A program made the position numbers and the translations under genes. 7,055 nucleotides of DNA from an uncultured Succinatimonas sp. (GTDB lineage Bacteria > Pseudomonadota > Gammaproteobacteria > Enterobacterales > Succinivibrionaceae). The stretch is taken from positions 1 to 7,055 of the forward strand of contig USBR01000046.1 in assembly GCA_900552905.1 (NCBI GenBank), in the 5' to 3' direction. Positions 1 through 6,179 of the stretch are shown one piece after another (the stretch's first letter is position 1; the number at the start of each line of letters is the position of its first letter). The notes under the pieces were generated by a model, which was not told where the DNA came from, ran no database searches, and saw only the letters and a list, made by a program, of their open reading frames with translations.

Positions 1-93
1 CATAATAAATTACCTTTACGTGAGATTAAATCTTTAAGAGCTATGCTCGTTGTTTTTGGTATCAATATTAGTAATTATTACTAATAATGTAAA
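1..93 (-). promoter_or_regulatory. Putative divergent promoter and ribosome binding site reading leftward out of the window
   Basis: On the minus strand, TTTACA (93-88) matches the -35 consensus at 5 of 6 positions. After exactly 17 bases comes TAATAT (70-65), which matches the -10 consensus at 4 of 6. Further along, AAAGG (17-13) lies 9 bases before an ATG that reads from base 3 to base 1, so a leftward gene may start at the window edge. Only its start codon would be visible, so no product can be named. The palindrome at 66-86 sits in the spacer and over the -10 of this promoter, where a bound repressor would block it. Promoter-like matches arise easily in AT-rich DNA, so confidence is limited. 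Confidence 0.35.
66..86. promoter_or_regulatory. Palindromic operator candidate (10-bp arms around one central base)
   Basis: The left arm TATTAGTAAT (66-75) is the perfect reverse complement of the right arm ATTACTAATA (77-86), with T76 in the centre. The odd-centred dyad is typical of a homodimeric regulator site. Read as a 7-1-7 Fur-family box (69-83), it matches TGATAATnATTATCA at 10 of 14 non-central positions, which is weak. It lies within the candidate leftward promoter and is centred 35 bases upstream of the second palindrome (centre 111). The regulator is unknown. As RNA the dyad could only form a tight hairpin with a very small loop, so a DNA-level operator is the simpler reading. 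Confidence 0.45.
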
Positions 94-103
94 GAAATTT
101 TTG

Positions 104-118
104 TGATAAGGTTTATCA
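104..118. promoter_or_regulatory. Fur-box-like operator upstream of the flavoprotein gene
   Basis: TGATAAGGTTTATCA has inverted arms TGATAA and TTATCA. It agrees with the 7-1-7 Fur consensus TGATAATnATTATCA at 12 of 14 non-central positions, mismatching only at the two bases flanking the centre. Its right arm (113-118) coincides with the candidate -35 of the downstream gene, a position where a bound repressor would exclude RNA polymerase. Control by Fur or a relative is inferred from sequence likeness alone; another dimeric regulator with a similar site is possible. Confidence 0.45.
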
Positions 119-140
119 AGTTTAAATAAGGCTTTAAAAT
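113..140 (+). promoter_or_regulatory. Candidate sigma-70 promoter of the flavoprotein gene
   Basis: TTATCA at 113-118 (4 of 6 to the -35 consensus), a 16-base spacer and TAAAAT at 135-140 (5 of 6 to the -10 consensus) predict transcription from about base 147. That leaves a short leader of about 25 bases before the ATG at 173. The -35 element is shared with the Fur-box-like palindrome at 104-118. Confidence 0.4.
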
Positions 141-172
141 AAAGAAAAAATAGGGCGTTGGGATGATATTTT

Positions 173-1579
173 ATGAAGCAGATGCAGTGTGATACGGTGG
201 TAATCGGTGCTGGTAGTGCCGGTATTGCAGCTTTTAAACAGGCTGATGAAAATGGTGCTTTATGTATTCTTATCGATCAAGGTCCATTAGGTACTTCTGC
301 ACAGCGTTCGGGTGAATTACCCTTATCTTTATTAATGTCAGCCGGTATTGCTCTGCATAACTCACAGCGCTTAGAAGATTTTGGTATTGAAACTGCAAGT
401 CAAGCTAGTTTTAATACAAGTCAGGTTTTAAATTCCTTACGCTCAGTGCGCTCTCGTGCCACCTCAGAGGTTTTATCTTTTTTATATAAAATTCCCGAAG
501 AGCGACGTTTACGCGGGCAGGCTAAATTTATCGATGCAAATACCCTGCAAGTTGAGGATTGTGAGGTCAAATTTAAAACCGCTATTATAGCTACCGGTTC
601 ATCGCCTTTAGTCACTTATGAGCAATCACGTTTAAAAGGCATTTTAACTGCAGATGATTTCTTTGAGCTTGAAACAATACCATCATCGGTGGCGATTTTT
701 GGCTCATCTCTAGGCGGTTTACAATTAGGTCAGGCTTTAGCTTATTTAGGTGTGGATGTTGCGGTTTTCGGTCAGCGTAAGCTTTGGGAGCTTACTGACG
801 ATAATGTTTTAACTGTAGCTCATCGCATGCTGTCCTCGCGTTTTAATCTCTATATCGATACCTTTATCACTTCTATTGAAGAGGATAATCTTGGTTATTC
901 TATCTATTATGTGGACGATCGCCATTTTGAAAACTATCTGCATATGGAGAGCATTATTGCTGCTACCGATCGTATTCCGAATGTCGGGGGCATGAATCTT
1001 CAGGATATTGGTGTCAGATTAAATCATAATGGTAGCATTAAGATCGATCCTCTGACTATGCAGTCTACAGTTAAAAATATCTTTGCTGCAGGCGAGGTCT
1101 GTCATGACAGTCAAAATACCGCAAGATCGATTGCCGAAGGCCGTTATGCTGGTAAAAATGCCGCTTTATATCCTAAATTAAGCAATAAACCTGTAGATGT
1201 CAGACTGTCGATTGTACATACCGATCCCGTCTTAGCGATTGTAGGCTTATCTTTACAGGAGATGAAGATGCGCGCGGAGACTGAGTCTAAGCGTTTTATT
1301 GTCACGGAGATGAAGCTTCATTTAGGACAATATCGCTCACAGCGTGAGGATGGTGGCGTTATCTCCATGTATACCGATATCGATAGCCATAAGATCTTAG
1401 GTGCAGAAATCTGCGCAAGCGATGGTGATCATATCGCGCAGGCTCTAGCTTTAGCTATTCACAATGAGGCTACAGTTGAGGACTTAGCGCAATTTAATTT
1501 CTATCATCTCTCTTATGAAAATATCCTCTCTGAGGCTGCTAATGAGGCTATTAAGCTTTTAGAGAGTAGCGCAAAATAG
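173..1579 (+). CDS. Dihydrolipoamide-dehydrogenase-like FAD/NAD(P) oxidoreductase lacking the redox-active cysteine pair
   Basis: This 468-residue protein has normal length and full domain order for the class I pyridine nucleotide-disulfide oxidoreductases. The N-terminal FAD-binding Rossmann motif is GAGSAG (residues 12-17). A second dinucleotide fold starts at GSSLGG (177-182). The second FAD contact reads AAGEVCHD (305-312), with Glu308 where Asp is usual. The C-terminal part is the dimerisation domain. The diagnostic segment, normally like CARVGCMPSKLL in this branch, reads AQRSGELPLSLL here (43-54). Ala43 and Glu48 replace the two cysteines, and the following Ser-Lys is also lost. Near the C-terminus His445 is kept (FYHLSYEN), but the proline after it is Leu and the position five after His is Asn450. 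It therefore cannot run the classical dithiol cycle. It probably still binds FAD and may pass electrons from NAD(P)H to another acceptor; substrate unknown. GGGA at 160-163 is a modest ribosome site for the ATG at 173; Met4 is an alternative start. No lipoyl-enzyme genes are adjacent. Confidence 0.85.
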   Translation: MKQMQCDTVVIGAGSAGIAAFKQADENGALCILIDQGPLGTSAQRSGELPLSLLMSAGIALHNSQRLEDFGIETASQASFNTSQVLNSLRSVRSRATSEVLSFLYKIPEERRLRGQAKFIDANTLQVEDCEVKFKTAIIATGSSPLVTYEQSRLKGILTADDFFELETIPSSVAIFGSSLGGLQLGQALAYLGVDVAVFGQRKLWELTDDNVLTVAHRMLSSRFNLYIDTFITSIEEDNLGYSIYYVDDRHFENYLHMESIIAATDRIPNVGGMNLQDIGVRLNHNGSIKIDPLTMQSTVKNIFAAGEVCHDSQNTARSIAEGRYAGKNAALYPKLSNKPVDVRLSIVHTDPVLAIVGLSLQEMKMRAETESKRFIVTEMKLHLGQYRSQREDGGVISMYTDIDSHKILGAEICASDGDHIAQALALAIHNEATVEDLAQFNFYHLSYENILSEAANEAIKLLESSAK

Positions 1580-1603
1580 GGTGTATTTTAAACAATACTC
1601 ATC

Positions 1604-1612
1604 TGCTAAAAT
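1604..1612 (+). promoter_or_regulatory. Candidate extended -10 promoter for rdgB-hemW
   Basis: The 65-base gap before rdgB holds TGCTAAAAT, a TGn extension directly before a 5-of-6 -10 hexamer (1607-1612). No good -35 is visible; the expected place, around 1584-1589, reads TATTTT. Initiation near 1619 would give a leader of about 25 bases. The gap shows no GC-containing hairpin with a U-tract, so read-through from the flavoprotein gene is also possible. Confidence 0.4.
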
Positions 1613-1644
1613 AGGCAAAATTTTATAGATAAAGCGTTGTAAAA

Positions 1645-2253
1645 ATGACTGAAAAAGCAAAAATTAAGGTAGTTTTAGCTACCGGCAATCAAGGTAAGGC
1701 CCGTGAGTTTCGTGCTCTCTTAGAGCCTTTAGGCTATGAGATTGTATTGCAATCTGAGCTTGGCATTAAATCTCCTGAGGAGACGGGATTGAGCTTTATT
1801 GAAAATGCTTTAATTAAGGCCCGTCATGCTGCTAAAGAGTCATCTTTAATGGCTATTGCCGATGATTCAGGTTTATGTGTCGATGCTTTAAATGGAGCTC
1901 CGGGTATCTATTCTGCTCGCTATAGCGGTGAGCATGGTGATGATAAGGCTAATAATCGCAAGCTTTTAGAAGAATTAAAAAAGGTTAAGGCGGATAAGCG
2001 TACTGCCCGTTATTGTTGTGCTTTAGCCTTAGTGCGCTCAGGCGATGATCCCGTGCCCCTCATTGTGCAGGAGAGCTGGGAAGGCGCTATCGGTTTTGAA
2101 GAGCGTGGACAAGAAGGCTTTGGCTATGATCCGCTCTTTTTAGTAAAGGGGCGTAAGCTTACCGCAGCTCAATTACCGCCGCAGACTAAGAATTTAATGT
2201 CTCATCGCGGCAAGGCTTTACAGAAGCTTGTTTATGAGCTCGAGCACGCCTAA
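1645..2253 (+). CDS. rdgB: XTP/dITP diphosphatase (RdgB/HAM1 family)
   Basis: RdgB hydrolyses dITP, dITP-like deaminated purines and XTP to the monophosphate plus pyrophosphate, keeping damaged bases out of DNA and RNA in the cytosol. The protein has 202 residues against about 197 in E. coli and aligns throughout. It opens with the substrate loop ATGNQGK (12-18), followed by FIENALIKARHAAK (51-64). The metal-binding and catalytic segment ADDSGL (72-77) includes the paired Asp73/Asp74. GAPGIYSARYSG (84-95), FGYDPLF and the late SHRGKAL nucleobase-recognition motif complete the family signature. No key residue is missing. The start is fixed by the short distance to the conserved VVLATGN strand. 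There is no clear Shine-Dalgarno: the leader just before the ATG is A/T-rich. The stop overlaps the hemW start by one base, so the two are co-transcribed. Confidence 0.97.
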   Translation: MTEKAKIKVVLATGNQGKAREFRALLEPLGYEIVLQSELGIKSPEETGLSFIENALIKARHAAKESSLMAIADDSGLCVDALNGAPGIYSARYSGEHGDDKANNRKLLEELKKVKADKRTARYCCALALVRSGDDPVPLIVQESWEGAIGFEERGQEGFGYDPLFLVKGRKLTAAQLPPQTKNLMSHRGKALQKLVYELEHA

Positions 2254-3359
2254 TGCTACCTTTAAGCTTATATATTCATTATCCTTGGTGTCGGCGTAAA
2301 TGTCCGTACTGCGACTTTAACTCCTATGCCAAAATTGAAGGTCTTGATGCTAGCTATCTTCAGGCCTTAATTTCCGATTACGAGAGCTTGTCTTTATATA
2401 CAGCTAAGCGTGATTTTGTTTCTGTCTATATTGGCGGGGGCACGCCTTCATTATTTCCACCAAAGCTTTTAGGCAAACTTTTAGAGAGAATTTCAGATAA
2501 GATCTCATCTAATACGGAAATTTCAATGGAAGCTAATCCCGGTACTATCGATTATAAAAGCCTGTGCGAGTATAAAGCCTTAGGTATCAATCGTTTAAGT
2601 ATCGGCGTGCAGAGCTTTAATGATGCCTCATTAAAGCGTTTAGGCCGTATTCACAATGGTAAGACCGCTATTGAGGCCTGTGAGGCGGCACTTAAGGCTG
2701 GTTTTAATAATCTCAATATCGATATTATGCATGGCCTGCCTAAACAGACTTTAGCTGAGGCTTTAGCTGATTTACAGCTAGCACAGGCTCTAGGTTGTGA
2801 GCATCTCTCGTGGTATGAGCTGACACTAGAGGAAGATACAGCCTTTGGTCAAAATCCGCCCCCCTTACCTTCTGAAGATGTTTTAGCTGATATTGAGGAA
2901 GCGGGCTTTGCTTATTTAGATGAAGTTGGCTTTAAGCGCTATGAGATCTCAGGTTATAGCCGCAATTTAAAGTGTCGCCATAATCTTAATTATTGGTATT
3001 TTTACGATTATGCTGGTATCGGTGCAGGCGCGCATTCTAAATTCTTTTGTGACAATAAGACGCTCAGACGCGCCAATGTTGCCGATCCCAAGGCCTTTAT
3101 TTCAGGTAAGAGCGCGGAAATCTTTGAGGTGGACTCTACAGATGTGCCTTTTGAGTTTATGTTAAATCGCCTGCGCGTTTTCAATAAAATCAAAATAGGG
3201 GAATTTAAGGAGACTACCGGTCTTAATTTTGAGTGTGTTGAGGCTAAGCTTAAACACTCTCAGAGTATGGGTTTATTAGAATTTGCGGGCGATACTTATT
3301 ATCTGACAGCCTTAGGTAAGACCATGCTCAATGAAATTTTAGAGTTGTTTTTAAATTAA
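2253..3359 (+). CDS. hemW: HemW, radical SAM heme chaperone/coproporphyrinogen III oxidase-like protein
   Basis: HemW is a radical S-adenosylmethionine protein that binds heme and is reported to deliver it to membrane respiratory enzymes. It was long annotated as an oxygen-independent coproporphyrinogen III oxidase, but the family lacks HemN's extra N-terminal region. The 4Fe-4S ligands are Cys13, Cys17 and Cys20 in HYPWCRRKCPYCDFNSYA. Glycine-rich SAM-binding GGGTPS begins at residue 61. EANPGT, SIGVQSF and DIMHGLP follow as in the E. coli protein. The HemW-specific heme-associated motif HNLNYW is at 243-248. The C-terminal winged region ends in LNEILELFLN, nearly as in E. coli. Length is 368 residues against 378. 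The ATG shares its A with the rdgB stop (TAATG), with no strong ribosome site of its own, which points to termination-reinitiation coupling. rdgB-hemW order is shared with E. coli. Confidence 0.95.
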   Translation: MLPLSLYIHYPWCRRKCPYCDFNSYAKIEGLDASYLQALISDYESLSLYTAKRDFVSVYIGGGTPSLFPPKLLGKLLERISDKISSNTEISMEANPGTIDYKSLCEYKALGINRLSIGVQSFNDASLKRLGRIHNGKTAIEACEAALKAGFNNLNIDIMHGLPKQTLAEALADLQLAQALGCEHLSWYELTLEEDTAFGQNPPPLPSEDVLADIEEAGFAYLDEVGFKRYEISGYSRNLKCRHNLNYWYFYDYAGIGAGAHSKFFCDNKTLRRANVADPKAFISGKSAEIFEVDSTDVPFEFMLNRLRVFNKIKIGEFKETTGLNFECVEAKLKHSQSMGLLEFAGDTYYLTALGKTMLNEILELFLN

Positions 3360-3611
3360 GACTTAACAATCAAGTTTTACAATTCTGTATTCACCTTTAT
3401 TAGATTAACTAAAAATATTTTTTATAAAAAACAAGCGTTAACATAACAACTACGTAAATTTTGTCATTATTTTTTAGTGGCTTGTAAATAATTGCAGACT
3501 ATACTAAAAATGGTAGTTGTGAATAAAACTAGGTATTTATAGCTGTATATTCTTTTTTAGCAATAACAGTAGCTTATAGATGCCAAAACTGCTTGAAGCT
3601 TAGGGGCTAAT
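3360..3611. other. AT-rich intergenic region between hemW and rnr
   Basis: This spacer has no ORF of note, tRNA or classical terminator. It includes a perfect AT-only palindrome at 3418-3431 (six T, AT, six A), probably intrinsically bent DNA. It also holds several promoter-like elements: TTGTCA (3461-3466, 5 of 6 to -35 but poorly spaced to a -10), TATACT (3500-3505) and TATATT (3546-3551), both 5 of 6 to the -10 consensus. A leader of roughly 50-100 bases before rnr would follow. hemW transcription therefore either reads through or ends by a mechanism I cannot see. Confidence 0.5.
3500..3551 (+). promoter_or_regulatory. Candidate promoter region for rnr-rlmB
   Basis: Two -10-like hexamers, TATACT (3500-3505) and TATATT (3546-3551), lie upstream of rnr, but neither has a well-placed strong -35. 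TTGTGA at 3517-3522 could serve as a -35 for TATAGC at 3538-3543 with a short 15-base spacer. Which one is used cannot be decided from sequence. A promoter somewhere here is expected because the gap from hemW is long and the next two genes are tightly packed. Confidence 0.3.
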
Positions 3612-6167
3612 ATGGACGTTACACAAAAAGAACAAGTTAAAAAGCTTTTGCAGCTTAAGACCGCACCTAAGGGAGATATCGCTACTGATTTAAAGGTAGC
3701 TCTCTATGTGGTAGCTAGTTTATATCAATTTAATTTTAATGATGTCAGCAAGCTTGGCATGTGTGCGCATCTTTTAGGCGAGGTTGGCTTTAAGGGCCAT
3801 ATTGCCAAATTAGGCTTAGATGATTGCAAGCAGATTTTAAATGAATTAGTTGCCTCTGGGGCCTTAGTATCCTTAGGTAGCTTTGATATCTATGTCGCAC
3901 CTGCCATGATTTCAAGCTTCAATACCGAGGTTAAGGCTAAAGAGGGCTTTGAGCTTTTTGAAGGTGAGAAGGGCTATGTCTTCTATGTCAGCAATGACAA
4001 GGGCGAGGATTTCAATCTCTTTAGCAATATTCAGATCCTCCCTCACGACGAGGTTGAAGTTCTGACTATCAAGGGCTCAGATAAAGCTTATGTCAATCGC
4101 CTCTTAAAAAAGCGTGTCTGTGTTTTAGGTAGATTGCAGACTATAGGCGCAAATGATCGCTATGCCCGTCTTATGCCGGATGAGCCGAATTTAAAGGATT
4201 TGGAATTTTCTTTTTACAATAAGGACGATGTTAAAGAGGCTAAGGCTGGTGATATTGTCATTGCCGAGATTGTCAAACGTACTAAGAGTGGCTTTAGAGT
4301 CATAGTACAGCAGGTAGTACATGATATCGGTAATTTAAACAATATCATTGTTATGGCCGTCTTACGTAATGATATTCCTAATGCCTGGCCTGAGAGCTTA
4401 AATCATGTCTTGCCGCGTATTCCTTCTGAGGTTAAGCCTGAGGAGACTGTAGGCCGTGAGGATTTAAGAGCTGTACCCTTAGTCACTATCGATGGTGAAG
4501 ATGCTCGCGACTTTGACGATGCAGTTTATTGTCAAAAAGAAGGCCGTGACAAATGGCGCTTATTTGTCGCCATTGCCGATGTCTCTTATTATGTGCGCCC
4601 CGGTACTCTTATCGATAAGGAAGCCTTAGTTCGTTGCAATAGTTGCTATTTCCCGAACTTTGTAATTCCGATGCTACCTGAAAAACTCAGTAATGGTATC
4701 TGCTCTTTAAATCCTAATGTCGATAGATTATGTATGACCTGCGAGATGATCATTAACTCTAAAGGCCAAATCGAAAATTATCGCTTCTATCCGGCAGTAA
4801 TGAGATCGCATGCACGTCTTACCTATACTGAAGCTTGGCAGATGATCGAGCAGGGTACTACCGATATCCCTGAGCATCAGGATCTTATCGAGAATATCAA
4901 AGAGCTCTATAAGCTCTATGGGGCCCTCAAAGCCGATCGTAAGCGCCGTGGTGGCATCAGTATTGAAAGTGAGGAATTACACTTTATCTTCAATGAAAAG
5001 ATGGAGATTGTCGGGGTTAAACCTTTAGTGCGTAACGATGCGCATATGCTCATTGAGGAGTGCATGATTGCCGCTAATGTGGCCGCAGCTACCTTTGTCT
5101 CTGAGCATCAATACGAAACTCTCTATCGTGTACATGCTAAGCCGCCGCTTAAGAAATTAGGCCTATTAGCCGGTCAATTAGCGCGCTTTGGTTTAAGCCT
5201 TACCGGAGGTGAGGAGCCGACTTCACAGGATTATGCTAAGTTAGCTCAGGCCTTAGAGGATAGACCTGATCGCAAGATCATCAGTGAGTTTATCTTACGC
5301 AGTATGTCTAAAGCTGAGTATACGCCGCAGAATATCGGTCACTTTGGTTTAGCTTTACAAAAATATGCACACTTTACCTCACCTATCCGCCGTTATGCAG
5401 ATTTACAGTTACATCGTGTAATTAAGTTTATCTTAGAGAAGAGCGATCACAAGTGGGGGCGCATCGGAGCACGTTTTTACAATAAACCAGAGCTTTTAGC
5501 CTTAGGTACACGTTGTACTGAGCGCGAGCTTGCCGCTGATAATGCTGAGCGCGAGGTTGATGCTCAATTAGCCTGTGTTTATGCCCAAAACTTTATCGGT
5601 GAGACCGTAGTCGGTACTATTACCGGTTGTTCAAACTTTGGCCTTTTCGTGCACTTAGATGATATCGGTGCTGACGGTATGATCTATATTGGCAATTTCC
5701 CGACCTATATGGAATTTGACCATATAAAACAGACCTTAACTAGCGCTAATAATAAAGTCTACGCTATTGGCGATAAGATTAAGGTCATTATTGCTGCTGT
5801 GGATGTCGATGAGCGCAAGATCGACTTGATGCCTTTATCAAATAAGCCTAATGCTAAGCTTTTACAAAAGAAGCGTCAGAGCCAGATAAGTCGTCAGGAA
5901 AAGAAGCGTAAATTAGATGAAAATGTCGATAAAGAGGCAATTTTTGATAAGATAGCCAACATTTCCCGCCCGCAGGAGGCAAAGGCTCAGGATGAGGTGC
6001 CGCGACAGCTTCACAGTCATGACGCTTTAGCTGAGGATTGGAGCGATGAGATCGCCAAGGCTAGCATTTACAATAATCCTTTAAAGATGCCAAATTCAGC
6101 CTTTGATAATATCGGTGCCTTAAATGGTAGCTATACTAAGGGCAAAAAGAAAAAACGTAAGAATTAG
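3612..6167 (+). CDS. rnr: Ribonuclease R, 3'-5' exoribonuclease (RNB family)
   Basis: RNase R degrades structured RNA processively from the 3' end, acting in mRNA and rRNA turnover and, with SmpB-tmRNA, in decay of stalled messages. The protein has 851 residues (E. coli 813). An N-terminal winged-helix-like part (about 1-100) is poorly conserved, and two cold-shock-like regions span about 110-270. The RNB catalytic domain has IDGEDARDFDDA, giving metal-binding Asp294, Asp300, Asp302 and Asp303, equivalent to RNase II Asp201/207/209/210. GHFGLALQKYAHFTSPIRRY (576-595) carries the conserved arginines. An S1 RNA-binding domain covers about 662-742. The tail of about 109 residues is mixed in charge and ends in a lysine cluster (GKKKKRKN). 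AGGGG at 3602-3606, five bases before the ATG, and an in-frame TGA at 3594-3596 fix the start. It ends in tandem TAG codons 12 bases before rlmB, as in the usual rnr-rlmB pair. Confidence 0.97.
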   Translation: MDVTQKEQVKKLLQLKTAPKGDIATDLKVALYVVASLYQFNFNDVSKLGMCAHLLGEVGFKGHIAKLGLDDCKQILNELVASGALVSLGSFDIYVAPAMISSFNTEVKAKEGFELFEGEKGYVFYVSNDKGEDFNLFSNIQILPHDEVEVLTIKGSDKAYVNRLLKKRVCVLGRLQTIGANDRYARLMPDEPNLKDLEFSFYNKDDVKEAKAGDIVIAEIVKRTKSGFRVIVQQVVHDIGNLNNIIVMAVLRNDIPNAWPESLNHVLPRIPSEVKPEETVGREDLRAVPLVTIDGEDARDFDDAVYCQKEGRDKWRLFVAIADVSYYVRPGTLIDKEALVRCNSCYFPNFVIPMLPEKLSNGICSLNPNVDRLCMTCEMIINSKGQIENYRFYPAVMRSHARLTYTEAWQMIEQGTTDIPEHQDLIENIKELYKLYGALKADRKRRGGISIESEELHFIFNEKMEIVGVKPLVRNDAHMLIEECMIAANVAAATFVSEHQYETLYRVHAKPPLKKLGLLAGQLARFGLSLTGGEEPTSQDYAKLAQALEDRPDRKIISEFILRSMSKAEYTPQNIGHFGLALQKYAHFTSPIRRYADLQLHRVIKFILEKSDHKWGRIGARFYNKPELLALGTRCTERELAADNAEREVDAQLACVYAQNFIGETVVGTITGCSNFGLFVHLDDIGADGMIYIGNFPTYMEFDHIKQTLTSANNKVYAIGDKIKVIIAAVDVDERKIDLMPLSNKPNAKLLQKKRQSQISRQEKKRKLDENVDKEAIFDKIANISRPQEAKAQDEVPRQLHSHDALAEDWSDEIAKASIYNNPLKMPNSAFDNIGALNGSYTKGKKKKRKN

Positions 6168-6168
6168 T

Positions 6169-6171
6169 AGG
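6169..6171 (+). promoter_or_regulatory. Shine-Dalgarno of rlmB that favours the first of two nearby ATGs
   Basis: AGG lies eight bases before the ATG at 6180 and fourteen before the in-frame ATG at 6186, so the upstream start is preferred. The AGG partly overlaps the second of the two TAG stops after rnr, so the ribosome site sits directly at the end of the upstream gene. Confidence 0.5.
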
Positions 6172-6179
6172 TAAAGCCA

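Noticed and set aside
421..615. Minus-strand open frame of 64 codons inside the flavoprotein gene
   Set aside because: It is antisense to a conserved-family gene, has no visible ribosome site and the translation resembles no family I recognise.
173..1579. Naming the flavoprotein lpd/lpdA (dihydrolipoamide dehydrogenase)
   Set aside because: The catalytic cysteines are absent and no pyruvate or 2-oxoglutarate dehydrogenase genes are adjacent, so the classical reaction is not supported.
1607..1625. TAAAAT/ATTTTA hairpin between the flavoprotein gene and rdgB as a terminator
   Set aside because: Six A-T pairs with no G or C and no following U-tract; the left arm is better explained as a -10 element.
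3008..3193. Minus-strand open frame of 61 codons inside hemW
   Set aside because: It is antisense to conserved HemW sequence, including the GIGAGAH region; low-complexity translation with no start signal.
3418..3431. AT-only palindrome after hemW as an intrinsic terminator
   Set aside because: A pure A/T stem with almost no loop would be too unstable; DNA bending or chance in AT-rich sequence is more likely.
3552..3611. Riboswitch or structured thermosensor in the rnr leader
   Set aside because: Only short, partly competing 4-5 bp inverted repeats are visible, and no known riboswitch core could be recognised.
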